DNA from: Acanthaster planci
Taxonomy: Eukaryota; Echinodermata; Asteroidea; Valvatida; Acanthasteridae
Assembly (NCBI RefSeq): GCF_001949145.1
Contig: NW_019091394.1
Coordinates: forward strand, 609,758 to 658,409
Reading direction: 5' to 3'
Length of the DNA stretch: 48,652 bases
Shown here: piece by piece, positions 23,182 to 34,919 of the stretch
How the letters are laid out: every line of letters starts with the position of its first letter
How positions within the stretch are numbered: the stretch's first letter is position 1
Notes under the pieces: model-generated
The model's input: the letters and a program-made list of their open reading frames with translations, nothing else
Told to the model about the DNA's origin: nothing
Database searches by the model: none
Made by a program: the position numbers and the translations under genes

Positions 23182-24591
23182 ATGGCGTCAGTGAATTTCA
23201 AAGCCACCAGACCAGCTCTCGGTCCCCGGAGTACAGCTCCCAAAACTGTCACAGTGGGAAAGAATCCTGCATTCACACACATCACCAAGACAACTCTTAA
23301 TGATATGCACCATCAGAATTCCAGTGCTAGTGACACCAAAGTATCAGTGGCAAAACAGAACTCTGGTGGCAGTGTCCACAATGGCCTGCCTCCCAAGAGC
23401 ATGACGCCAGCCTCGGGAGTGACCGTGAAAAAACCAGTGGCCAGACAGCGATCAGGAAGTGGTGCAAAGCTTGGCGAGGCAACAAAGCAGGGACCTGTCT
23501 CCAGTGCCTCCAAAACCACCATCTCCAAGCAAGGGTCTGGGGACAAGATGCCAAATGGCAACTCTTCAAAGCGGGACTCCATCTCGGGTTTGTCCAAACC
23601 GACTGCTGCAAAACGAGGATCAGGTGACGGTGCAAAAAGCGGCAATCCCGTCCCGACCAACCATGGCCCTCCTGCTGGGGTCACGCCAACTGTGGCTAAG
23701 CAGGGAACAGGCAGCCGGATGCACAATGGCAGCTCCACTAGGCCATTGTCTGCTACCAGTGCAGCAAGAGTTGCCATCCCCAGAAAAGCCTCCAGTGATG
23801 GGTCTCTCAATCGCGACACCTGTAAACCGGGGTCCAACTCTTCCTCACCCAGGAATTCTATTTCGGGACGGCGTTCTGGTGACACCCCTTCTGTATCCCA
23901 GCGGAAACCGATTCCATTGCCGCGTTCAGTCAATGATGAGCAAAAGATGGGCTTGAAAAGTCAGACACCGTGTAAAACATCTACACATCAAACTGCAACT
24001 GCAGCAAAACCTATTGCCACGACTCGTCAAACTCTGGCGACCGCAGCTAAATCATCTGTCTCGACAGAGTCAATTGGCAGCGAGTCCAAAAAGATCCCTC
24101 AGAGTTCTTCATTGGCGGCCGAGGAGAGTGATGTTCCTGTTGCGGAGCCGCTGCGTGGTGGCATCATGCGGAAGGCAGCCTCAGAGAAGCGGGAGCGGGA
24201 CGTGACTGTGAAATTCACCAAGAAGTCCAGCTCGGTGAAAACGTCCCCCATCCACAAAGCCGAGGCCACGCTGCGGATCATGCTGGCCCAGTCAGCCAGC
24301 TCCTCCAGTGCCAGGCTGGCATCTCGGGCCAGTCACCACACCTCGGCCTCCCAACTCCATGGTGTCACCAGAACCACCTCCAAAGAGAAGATTGATCCCG
24401 GATCACCGCAGAGCTCTTCGCCTAGAACACCAACAAAACCCAGATCGCCCATTACCTTGGCATCTGAGGTGAGAAAGATAAGCACTTCATCTTCTCGGAG
24501 TCAGACCTCGATCAGCGAGGAGGAGGCGGGACCACCTCCTACCCCTACATCACCAACACCAGCTCCGTCACCAGTAATTGACCTCTTTGCG
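23182..24591 (+). CDS. Large basic Ser/Lys-rich repeat exon inside DOCK intron 1
   Basis: ATG at 23182 (ACAATGG, good context) opens a single uninterrupted exon. The open frame extends upstream to a GTG at 23074 but has no earlier ATG. It ends at a phase-0 donor, either GCG then GTTAGT (24592; 470 codons) or CCA then GTAATT (24574; 464 codons). The protein is basic, rich in Ser, Thr, Lys, Gly and Pro, and probably disordered. Seven units recur every 28-30 residues, with basic cores at 58, 88, 116, 144, 173, 201 and 230. An SH3-ligand-like RKPIPLPRS lies near 239-248, a charged patch (RKAASEKRERD) near 330-340, and a Pro-rich end at 450-464. Coding is strongly supported by length, GC rise and codon choice. 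It could splice in phase to DOCK exon 2 as an alternative first exon, or be a cassette exon or a nested gene. I recognise no family. Confidence 0.8.
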
Positions 24592-24989
24592 GTTAGTATA
24601 CTCAGAATTTTACAACTGTTTTCTGACAGTAAGTTGAGTTTAGGAAAAAAAAAAAAAAACCTAGAGATTGCGAACATTAACTCCACATAATACCTGAGGT
24701 ATTTATTCGAGACCTCCTCCCTGAATGCTGAATCTTCCGCAGCACCGGAAAATCAGTGACACATTCTGTACTAACTTACAAAGAGCGTCAATGAATGATC
24801 AAGGCGCATGTGAAGAAGCTATGTCTGACCCCTGTCTTCTTCACTCCCATAAAAACAGCATAACATGTCATCCCAATGTCAACTTCTTGAGTTGAATTGT
24901 TTGTTGGAGGGGAAGATTTTCTTTCAATAGACTAATCCGATTAGACGCCCTAACTGCGGTGGCACTGCACTCACACGCACATTCTTCGG

Positions 24990-25080
24990 CTTGACGCGCG
25001 CGTGCAGTTGGCAAATCACGACACCCTATTGGTCAAAGCGCGCGCGTACCACCTGTCCACGAGCCTTGCGCCACCACAAT
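24990..25080. promoter_or_regulatory. GC-rich patch with inverted CCAAT box (possible internal promoter)
   Basis: GACGCGCGCGTGC (24993-25005) and a second GCGCGCGCG run (25038-25046) flank ATTGG (25028-25032), an inverted CCAAT box. Such CpG density is rare in this window. It could be an alternative DOCK promoter or one for a short transcript. A 12-codon frame (25082-25117, MASNSGGRIKL) follows but is too short to call a gene. Confidence 0.3.
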
Positions 25081-26227
25081 AATGGCTTCTAATTCTGGTG
25101 GTCGAATTAAACTATAACCAAACCTTTCTGTTCAGTATCATTAGGAGATGCACGTTTTCATAGAATGCATTGTCCAATCAGTCAAGTCAAGCACTGAGCA
25201 TGAGAAAAACCACCGTTGACATTTTGACAATTCACACGAGGAAGGGCACACTGCCTCGCCTGCAGCAAGAGAGTCATTCCTTGCCATCATCTTGCACATA
25301 GTATTTATCCGCAGGCTTTCCTGGGATGATTGGTGGCAGGTGCGCCGCAGATGTGTCATCCAGCTATCCTGAAACCCCCCTCCCCCTTTGTGTCACAGGA
25401 TAGCAGCAGGCACACAGTAGGAAGTGATGTGTGCCCCAGATCATGCCCAGATTGATCAGCCTGATCCTATCTTAGAAAGTTATGACATCATCGGTCGTCT
25501 ACCCAGGAGAATTGTGTGTCAGTGGGCTGGGGGAAAAGGAGATTGGGGGGTTGGGGACCAAGTTATTAAAAAAATATACATGTACAGCACATGCTCCTAA
25601 TGTCACCGTAAAACATTTAACACTGCAGTCGGTTTCTGTCATGATACATTCGTCTGAGTATCATCTGGCCTAAGTGCTCATGGTTGAGCTGCATATTAAG
25701 AGAAGATGGACACAGTGGGACGCCTGCCTGGGGCTCATTGGCTCCACTATTGTATTGGTCATTCTTTCTTGATTAGTTCTGTCAAGCGGAGCCAACTAAT
25801 TACACCGGCAGAGTATGCAGAGGGGAGTATACGCTTGTATTAAAAACATGGACATGTTGGCTGTAGAACAGGCGGTGTGTTCCACACACCACCAGATTGA
25901 CTTTGGGGAGATTATGGTGTTCAACATAGGGCAAGTGTGAATTGCTTGGTGTGAGGGGACCTTCTTGCTGCACAGGGTGTCACCTATTCCCCCGGGATCC
26001 TTTATCTCAGCTCTTGTACCAGTAAGTGGCTGTATTGTCAAGAGTTCAAGAGATTTAGCACCTTGGGGTCGTTTGTCAGGTCCAGGGTCAGGTCACTTTA
26101 AAGGCCAGCACAGAGTAAGAGTATAAAGAGGATATTGTGTGAAACTAATGCGGCAGTGGTGTCTTCCCCTCAAAGTTGCCTTACATTTGTACATATACTG
26201 ATACCCTTCCTTAGACACATGTACTAC

Positions 26228-26300
26228 ACTTGTGCTTATACACTGTACATGTACATGTACACATGTACACGAGTGCTTATGTACAGTGTACATGTATGTG
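26228..26300. repeat. ACATGT cluster with inverted flanks
   Basis: Alternating ACATGTACATGT words surrounded by two similar blocks (GTGCTTATACACTGTACATG and GTGCTTATGTACAGTGTACA). They give both direct and inverted symmetry and could extrude a cruciform. Confidence 0.7.
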
Positions 26301-27864
26301 TTTTCGTCAGTCTAGTTGTACTGGATTTTTAATGTGCAGCGCATTTGACCATTTGTTAAAAATAGAATTTGCACTTTATAAATGAATAAATTATTACACA
26401 TATTCTGTACATGCACAAGCTTAATGTTCCAAAATGGACTCTGTGTGGGTAGCTATGCATAGAACATGAAAAATATATTCCTTTTTTCTCAATTGGTTCC
26501 CCTCAAGAGTTTAAACTTTGTGTTACGTCTGACATTTGGACCGATTAATGACATATGTACATGTACGCTACCTGTATAGATTTGGCTCAACACAACGCTA
26601 ACATTGGTACATGTGCCTTAGACATGTACATGTATTATGTGTTTACCCGTCGGGCACAGTTGTTGAGAGCAGTTCAGCCTATGCTCTGTACAGATCTATT
26701 CAGTTTCCTTGGAATATTAAAATGCCCCATGTCTGGACTTCAGGGGCCTTGCGGGGGAGGTTTGTTAGGGAGCTGTGCAAACTCTATCAGTAGGCGATAT
26801 TTTTTCTTGAGAATGGAGACGGAAGTCCAGCTTTTAGGGGGTGCTGCATGGATAGGAGGTAGTGCATCAGTAATTCCTGTTGACAAATGGGGATGGTAGG
26901 CCCATGCCGTTTTGAAACTTGATACGGCACTGTGATGGCCTGTGGGCACATGCACGTTGACATGATTATGTTTAATGTGGGTGTGATTACAATGCACCAT
27001 AGAATAGCACAGCCATGCACAGTTGTGTGCGGACTTGTTTTTACTACGGTTGAAGAAGGATCATTCCGATAATCGTAAATTTTGTACAGGAGTTTTTAGC
27101 AGGTTGTTCAAATTCCAGGAAAGGAAAAAACCTTTTACTCAATGACTTGCAAACATGTATGGTTTAAGTACATGTTCATGTACCCTGGCCCCTCCCCCAT
27201 ATGTACAATGCACCGTTAACTCCATTCTTGAAAGCCGCTGATGTTGTTGGGAGAAATTTATTTACTCTTGAAGATTTGAGTATTTAGGGCTTCATACTCG
27301 AAATTATGTGAAATAATGTAAAAAAGTTGCTTATTGTGTCAGCCTCCACATGTGCCACGGATCACTGTGCTTCCTTCAATAAGTTGTTCGTGAATACTGT
27401 TTTCATGTTCACATATGATACGCATCGCCTTGAGAAGTCACATTTGATGATCTGTTTCTTCGATCAAGCGCTCCACGCTGGAGTTCCGTGAGCTAATATC
27501 GAAATGCAATCATTCCCCGTCATCTGCCAGCATTGGCAACTCCCGACACCCGGTACCCCTCCCCAGGAGATGGGGAGGCTCTCATCTTACCCTGACGACA
27601 GTTGCTGGGCCGGCATTTAGAGCCTGGATACAGTGATAATAAGGATTGACTGGCGAATGGTTAACCAGACCGACTCACCGGTACTGGGGGAGAGGCTTGT
27701 GAGGGAGGGGGAGGTTGGGACAAAGGGGGAGGGACATAAGGGATGATATTAGGGGTGACAGAGGGTGGATGAAGCACAGTTTGGGATGGTTTAGGGAAAT
27801 CACTGGCTCTGTTGATGAAATGGAACATTTTTGGGTTGCTGTGGGATGTTCAGTGTGGACACGT

Positions 27865-27935
27865 CATGTACATGTACATGTGCTTTCTAAAAAACATACA
27901 TACATGTACATACATACCGGTATACAGTGTACATG
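27865..27935. repeat. ACATGT/ACATAC simple-repeat cluster
   Basis: ACATGTACATGTACATGT is followed by CATACATACATGTACATACA and CCGGTATACAGTGTACATG. It belongs to the same dispersed palindromic motif. Confidence 0.7.
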
Positions 27936-30900
27936 AACAGTACAGACACTCTTGCTGTTGTGATTGTTACATTTTTAACTTGTACAAGAAATAATGTTAA
28001 CGCAAAAATTGTGGAAAAAAGTGAAACAGATAAGCAACAGAAACATGGGTTTTCCAGCATATTTTGATCATATCCTTTATCAACTTAAGGGGCAGATGTT
28101 TACACGTATATTAGTACCATGAGAAGATTTCGTAAGTGTATGTAACAGAAAATCATTTGTTGGTTTGCAAAGTTAGCGGTACATGTGCAGGTACATGTAC
28201 ATGTACTTTCAAGCTTATTGTAAATGTTGCATCACACATGTACCTATCCGCTATGAGCGGAACAGAAGAGGGCGTATTTGTAAATGAAATTGACGGTCCT
28301 CTTGGTACCAACTCACCGTGTAGGCACACAAGTGTATGTGCACGTTTGACGCGGAGCACGCTGAGTATGCGCAATGAATTTATTCGGAATGTACATGTAT
28401 GGTCTTTGCGTACACGCAGAACGCGTGCCAGGCAAGAACCCAGTTGTAACCATTGGCCTTTCTTTCGCCGCTTGGGGGTGCACTTCAGCTTAGGGCAGAT
28501 GGTATACGTACATCCAATCATTTTTGCATGCTTTGTTTGGGCACTTCTTTGTTTTTACACGTATGTAGCATAGTTCCCTTTTATCAAATTTTCAGAAGTT
28601 TTACACCTGTGTCATTCTGCCTCGGGTGACTGACTTCTTTTTTGGAATGAAAAAAGGGCCTCAGGTGGCTCCCGTGAAAACCTGTCACATCCGTCATTCA
28701 TGACAGCCACGCACCTATTATCACTGAATGGGTTTTTACATTGAAATGAAATGGTGTGGGATTGCACCATCAGGTGACAACCAATTTATACATGTACCTC
28801 TCACACCTGGTAAGCAACTAACGTACACTGTAGGCCTACATGCTTTACACCCACAGCCATTATGGAAATTGCACTGAAAGCTTTCTGTGGGGTTGAAAGT
28901 GAAACTTGCACCATGTACTCATTTACAGAAAGGAGCAAAGGAAAAATGGGTTACAGGGATACTTTCTATATTGAAAAACTGATAAGTATCAATTTCTAAA
29001 CATCCGGAGAAATCTTATAACTGGTACTTCCTTGAAACACAAGCAAAAATGTTTGTGCCAATTAGTGAAGTAATGTGTCCTTGTGTTTGCATTGTATTCA
29101 ACCAACAAATGCACTTGGACTTGCTGCATACTAGCTGAAGTTGAAGCACAAATACTTGTAGAAGTAATAATTGGAGGGTTCTGTGCCAAGATTTGTTCCT
29201 ATAAATAAAGTCCCCCCCCCTGCGAGGACAGAAGGATGTGACAGGCTTAAAATTAACACGACTCATCTGACACCCTGACATTGCCAAAAGACAAATATAG
29301 ATTAGATTGTATGACTGGGCATCAGTTTGTTGGTTTAGTTCATCATTGAACTTCTCCACCGTCCTTGCCATTGTGAGCACCAACATCAGCGTAAGCCTGG
29401 ATGTTCTCTCCCCCTCGCTTGTAACCTCATTAAAATGAAATCTGAAATGGAAATTGGGCACAGGACTCGAGGGCAGTGGATGTTGGTTGCCTGGTAAGAA
29501 ATTCAGGGCAGACTGCAAACTTCCTTCCACAATTTGCGTCTGGAAGATAGGATTCTTAACGCCTGACACGATCAACCATGGTGAAAAAAATTGCGTTCAC
29601 ACTTTTCTATCTTGTTCTGAGTACATGTATCTTCCCAGTTCATGTACAAACCGTGGCTAAATTTGTACCCTCTGTGTCATTTTTTATTTCTAAAGACACA
29701 ACATTATGCTCTGTTGGAGTTGGTGTAAATACTGGTTTAAAGTCTCCGTAATTTAAAACGTGAGAAAATAAACGCCAGGAAAATAAGAGTATTCCAGGTT
29801 ATTGTAGACCCATGCACTGTATGTTATTCATGTTGATTGTCAATAAACAGGCGAGATCGTGACAGACTTACATGCAGTGAGATGACACACAAGAGCCATC
29901 AGGACTCGGTCAGGAATGTACGTGTACTTGTACACGTCAATGTATTGAACCAGGAAAAAAAAAGGCCAACAGCATAAAAAGTCAACATTGTGAAGATGTC
30001 CAGGCGCAAGACATATGGTCCCGCTACTTTTCCTAATTTCATTTCCGAAAAAGAGGTTGTCGTGATCAGAAATCCACTCGAGACAAATCTCATCCATCTG
30101 TGGCAGAACTGCGCTGTTATTGTTTTTCAAGATGACAAGTTTGGACGAATGGCAAAAACCAGTCCGAGTTTCCGCTCTTGAAATTCAGAAATCCAGCTAA
30201 ATAAGGGCAAAGAATTCCGCTACATTGTCGTGCATCTCCATTATGTGTGGGACCCATTTTTTTTTTGAAAGGGTTTGCGGTGAAAACATGATTTATGACT
30301 AACTGGTGTCTTCTTCCAAAAAAAAATGTGCGGTGGGAGGTTACATGTATGTTGTCCGTTGAAAAATACCTACATCTTGCAGAGTCTGCTCTTTATACGC
30401 CATAGTCATAATTTTGCCCACAGCTGGCTGGTAAACTTGCTGGCAGTAAGGGCAGATCGAGGGGGAGGGGGAGGAAGTGGGGGCAATGGCCCTGCCTCCC
30501 AATAAGTTACAAAAATTTTGTTGAAAAATAATTAGAGAAAGTCAGTTTTGGGATCTGTTTCATTTCCCATCCAAAGCATGTAAACAATTTTTTCTTTATA
30601 GCAGCAACTTGACAAACAGAAGAGTTTTAAAAGTGGTGTTAAAATACACGTCGGGCAGGGCCAAAATCCAAAATTAATTTACATCTCCCCGGTGCAAATC
30701 CATCCTTGAAAAAGAAGTGTTTTCAATTACTGTGAAGCCTGTGTTACTGTAAACAGAGTACACAAAACAATCTCACAGGATTAAGAAATACACAGACCAA
30801 AAGCTGGCAAAAACATGTGCATTTTTTGTGCTTACAGTGTGTAGCATACTGTTTCAGACTTAGAACTTGAATCCTGCCTCTGCCTAGAGATCTTTCTGTG

Positions 30901-30966
30901 GTTTTTTTTTTGGGGGGGGCCAAATCTTAATTTTGTGCTACTTTCTCTCCTTGTCTTCCTGCACAG

Positions 30967-31083
30967 GAGAAGCAGGAGTTGATTGAGCCTGTGGACTACG
31001 AGGAACACATCCTGAAGAACAGAAACATTATCAACAATGACCCGCTGCGGTCTCTCATCAGCTTCCCCTATGATGATGTATCA
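30967..31083 (+). CDS. DOCK9/10/11: DOCK-D coding exon 2 (DOCK C/D N-terminal domain)
   Basis: Acceptor CTGCACAG and donor TCA then GTAAGT enclose 39 codons, phase 0 at both ends (residues 40-78). ELIEPVDYEEHI and NNDPLRSLISFPYDDV match the vertebrate pattern (VEPLDYENVI and SDPLRDLLMFPMEDI). This is the hallmark of the DOCK C/D N-terminal domain. It is the acceptor for any alternative first exon. Confidence 0.95.
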
Positions 31084-32811
31084 GTAAGTACATGCCGGAT
31101 GCACCGTAAGGGCTAATGAGAAAGGGGACGGGGGAGGAGGGAAGGATGGGAGGTGAATACCGTACTTCCCTTGAAAAGTTCAGCTCTTTTGATGCATACG
31201 ACGGTTTTGCATGTACTGTACATGTATGTAAATTTCGCCGTGAAGCCCTGCGAACATTCACCTGTGTTTGTCTGTTCAAATTATGAGCATGGCATAGGTA
31301 TCATTGTGGAGGTTTTTCCAAGTGCAGACTGTTCATCACGAGATTGTCAGGCACGCAGCGTTACATGTGACATTGAACACTGATGGTGCCCTAGGAGCAC
31401 AGCCTGCTTTATACAAGGATCCTATTCAGGTCCCACAACGTCTGTGCTGTTTGGTATCCAAGACTGATAATACGAGGTTCCTGTAAAAATATTAATGTGT
31501 GAAATTCCAATGACCTTGTTATAAAGGTGTTCAGCTGTATGTGTGTACATGCACGTGCTTTGTAATTGGCAGCTTGTAAAACAAGGAAGTGGCTGAATTT
31601 TTAAAAATGCTCTCTGATCTCTTCCATGTAAATCGTAAGTACGTGTACATGTACATTGCACATATATCTGTTTACATTGTAGATAAATGCACCAGAAGTA
31701 CATGTATTTGTCTTGCAGATACATTTTTGTAACTGTGTTCTTTGTACTAAAATTAAAACGGGAATACTTACATTAATAAAGTACTTTCAGCTTATGCAAA
31801 AAGAACTTGTCTCATTCCCTAAACCTTATTGTTGTTATTTTTTGGTTAAACCCTTCACTTTTACAATACTTACATTAATAAAGTGCTTTCAGCTTATGGA
31901 AAAAGGATCTGTCTCATTCCCTTAACCTTATTGTTGTTATTTTTTGGTTAAACCCTTCACTTTTACAAACCTTTTGTCACTCTAACTGGGGAATAACGAT
32001 AAAGTGTTCTAACCTTATATTAGAAAGGGTCAAAATTGAGGTTTATTTTGCATCAGTGAATAAGCTTTTCAAGACGCCATGATGTCTTGTAACGACACAT
32101 CGTTCTGTCAAACGTAAACAATTTTCCCCCACTGAAATAACCGTTGGAAAAGTGCACCACGCCATGATGTTAACAGAGGGAGCATCCGGCCGCAAGATTC
32201 GAATCGGTCCGGCAAATAAACACAGCCTTCACTCCTCATTAAAACCTGCTGAAAACCTTTCTGCGCGCAGCACTTCCGAACATGAGTTCAAGTTTTTTTT
32301 CCTGTCTTAACTGTCCTGCTCCTTCCCCCTCACAGAGGGAGCTGACTAAATAAAACCTTAAGGGGATGGGTTGGAAGTGGGTGTGCTGATTTGTTTTTTT
32401 TTTTCCGTACACTGGATGGAGTAGTTATCGTTGGGCACCAGGTTTCAGGAATCTGCCAAGCTGTGAAGCTGTGTAATGTGGCTGTTCTTCAGCTGATGGA
32501 GAGGGGCCAGCATACAGGGGTTTTTGCCTGTTTCCAGTTAATGCGACAGGGAGGAATTGACCACATTGATCAGGCTCCATGGATAGATACGTGTATTTCT
32601 GCTTTCGTTTGTGGTAACAACAGACAAAAGACAGATCAGACTCTGCACATTACATACACATAGATTGGACGTGCTACTGACAAATCTTCTGTGTCGTTCA
32701 CATAAAAAATTCCCCTGAAGGAATCTTTTTTTTTTTTTTTTAACATGTAACTGTAAACTGTTTTTAAAAAATCATTCAGTGATTTCCCCCCCTTTTTCTC
32801 TTGTAACACAG
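31084..32811. other. DOCK intron 2
   Basis: It starts with a polypurine G-rich patch (31120-31155) and contains the 102-bp tandem duplication. Other frames are noise. It ends in a T/C-rich tract before the exon 3 acceptor. Confidence 0.8.
31763..31966. repeat. Tandem duplication, 2 x 102 bp
   Basis: Copy 1 is 31763-31864 and copy 2 is 31865-31966. Both run from AATACTTACATTAATAAAGT to AACCCTTCACTTTTAC with only a few substitutions (for example AGTACTTTC versus AGTGCTTTC). 102 is a multiple of three, but no coding role is apparent within intron 2. Confidence 0.95.
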
Positions 32812-32901
32812 GCGTCAACATTACCCAGGCAGTTACGAACCACAAAATCCACAGTACCCGAAAGAGCTCTACAAGAAGCGTCGTCCCTTTTTGTCAAAGA
32901 G
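32812..32901 (+). CDS. DOCK9/10/11: DOCK-D coding exon 3
   Basis: 30 codons, phase 0 to phase 0 (residues 79-108), between AACACAG and GAG then GTAGGG. KSTVPERALQEASSLFVKE aligns with DOCK11 QSTVPEDAEKRAQSLFVKE. It continues the DOCK C/D N-terminal domain. Confidence 0.93.
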
Positions 32902-34048
32902 GTAGGGAACGAACACAAGGAGTACAAGTCAGTGTATTTAACATGTATTGTTTGTGTCTAATCAAATTACAAAAAACGTTGTAAAAGGAAGTGCCTTTTG
33001 AAACTCATACGAGACTTGTCTGGTGATCGAGGTTTGCTCGATTGAGTGTGGTTCGCGCCACGCTTCAATTTGATTTCCTGTTTCATGGAAGGATTTCCTG
33101 AGATATGCACACAAAGTCAGAGGTCGCATTGGAGATAAAATGGCCTTGCTGTTTAACTATTGAAACTTGGGCACCGGTGTGTACATTGGTCTTATGGAAA
33201 GTATTTACCTGAACAGAAAAGCACATTGCTGAATGAAAAGGATAGTGTGGAAAGAAATCAGGAGTGAACATTTTATTTCCTGTTTTCTCATCAGATACAT
33301 GTAAACTCCTACATTTATTGATTTCTATACCTTTGATACATGCACACCTATAGGATTGATTTTCAGTATAGTATTTTCTGCTTGGTTTTCCATCTGATGT
33401 CAGAATTATTCCAAGCTGCCCTGCATGGTTTGTTTTTGAATCCACATTGAAAGTAATAAAAGCAACATCAGTCCCCATGCAGAGATAGCAACATCAAGAC
33501 TAGAAAATCAGATTTTCCAATGAGGAATAAATGTTGAAAACCTTCGTTCGTCCTCTGGGGAGCAGCGAATAAGTAAATGCCAAGAGTGGCAAATTTTTAT
33601 TACAATAATTACAATTATTATCATAATCATACGTATGATTTATTTTGATAAATGAAATCAGAGTCTTCAAAGCATCCATTGCAGTACACTGTGAAAGCCT
33701 GCAGAAAAGGTTTAGAAAGAGATGGTGAAGGTAAACCATATTTAGTCTTAGATGTGGAGAGAGAACTCCGGGTAAATTTTCTGGGGAACCCTGAAGAATC
33801 AGTCTGACTGACAACCCAATTCATGATCTTGACCANNNNNNNNNNNNNNNNNNNNNNNNNNNNNNNNNNNNNNNNNNNNNNNNNNNNNNNNNNNNNNNNN
33901 NNNNNNNNNNNNNNNNNNNNNNNNNNNNNNNNNNNNNNNNNNNNNNNNNNNNNNNNNNNNNNNAGGACAAGGAAAGATGGCCCTTGTGCCACCCCCCCCT
34001 TTTGACTCCTCACATCTCATCAAATTTTGCTCTCTTGTCTCTTTGCAG
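32902..34048. other. DOCK intron 3 with assembly gap
   Basis: Non-coding AT-rich sequence that includes the N run at 33836-33963. The joined protein needs no extra residues between exons 3 and 4, so the gap need not hide an essential exon. Confidence 0.8.
33836..33963. other. Assembly gap (128 N)
   Basis: Unknown bases. Frames reported across this stretch are artefacts. Confidence 1.
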
Positions 34049-34131
34049 AGCATCAACAGCTACATGACCGAATGGAAGGTCATCAATAACAAGTACAACA
34101 GCTATGGGGGACAGTTCCAAGATGTCCCCGG
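34049..34131 (+). CDS. DOCK9/10/11: DOCK-D coding exon 4
   Basis: Acceptor CTTTGCAG and donor GG then GTAAGG. There are 27 codons plus two bases (residues 109-136). NSYMTEWKVINNKYNSYGG matches vertebrate KTYSTDWHVVNYKYEDFSG. The split glycine codon is completed by the first base of exon 5. Confidence 0.93.
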
Positions 34132-34756
34132 GTAAGGCCGCCTTCAAATTGGAACAAGGCTGTGGCAGGCAAAAGCATGCGTGCCTACGGAGATTGCCAG
34201 CTAGTGGCTGAGTCCGTTTCCTTCAAATACATATATTAACCAGCCACGTATTAAACTTGGATCCAGCTTAATTCTCTAAATCTGGATTCTCTGGAATCTG
34301 GACTGAGGAAGGTAGAGCCCAGCTTCTGTTTTTGCTCACCGTTTAGTTGAAAGGATGCACCTTTGGTTTTCCTCACGGAAGGTTAAATTTTGGACAAGTC
34401 CCAGAATGTTCTTCCCTGAGAGGCATATAACTCTCACAAGGATTTTAAGATGCAGTATTGATGGCTCTTAAAAGAGATTTAAGTGAAACAAATCCTGATA
34501 GATATCAACCCTATCCCCTTTAGGGGTTTCTCTAGGCACCCTGCTGAATCCAACAGAATTTTAAACAGAAAAGTGTGGAGCCTGTCAAATCTGACAGAAT
34601 CCAACCGTTAGAAGAAAAAGCCCCTTGTTTTGCCACTGGCATCAACGCAATCCCACAGAGAGAGCCCACTGTTGGATATTGTGGGGTTCAGCATGGTCAG
34701 AGTTAAGACGGATCAGAATCAAAGAGTTGCGTGTCATGTGTCTCTTGATCTGCCAG
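34132..34756. other. DOCK intron 4
   Basis: Unremarkable 625-bp intron. No repeat or open frame of note. Confidence 0.8.
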
Positions 34757-34919
34757 CTACCAGAAGGAACTCCCTCCCCATATGCTACGGGAGCAAGTCT
34801 ATGAAGTGGATGATGTTGAGGAGAACCAAGAAGCCACCATGAACTCGCCCTCTGGCAACATACACATGCAGGGTTTCCTCTACAAGACGCCCTTTGGGCA
34901 GCAGGCGGGGCTGATAAGG
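34757..34919 (+). CDS. DOCK9/10/11: DOCK-D coding exon 5 (PH domain start)
   Basis: It begins by completing a Gly codon and ends in phase 0 before GTAAGA (residues 136-190). QVYEVDDVEENQEA corresponds to the acidic HVYEVDEEVDKDEDA segment of DOCK9. GNIHMQGFLYK is the first beta strand of the PH domain (DOCK9 GGITKHGWLYK). The PH loop here, TPFGQQAGLIR, differs most from vertebrates. Confidence 0.93.

Larger units (their letters stand above)
24592..30966. other. DOCK intron 1, last part
   Basis: Non-coding. It begins with a GC-rich promoter-like patch (24990-25120), then has dense ACATGT clusters (26228-26300, 27865-27935, 28177-28206) and scattered poly-purine tracts. No exon-like frame is seen. 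It ends in a T-rich tract and the CTGCACAG acceptor of exon 2. Confidence 0.6.

Noticed and set aside
23313-23933. 206-codon open frame on the - strand
   Set aside because: It lies wholly opposite the Ser/Lys-rich exon. Its Leu/Pro-rich composition is the antisense of Ser/Lys/Gly codons, and it lacks splice or start context.
33627-34056. Open frames spanning the N run
   Set aside because: Unknown bases were read as open codons. They are artefacts.
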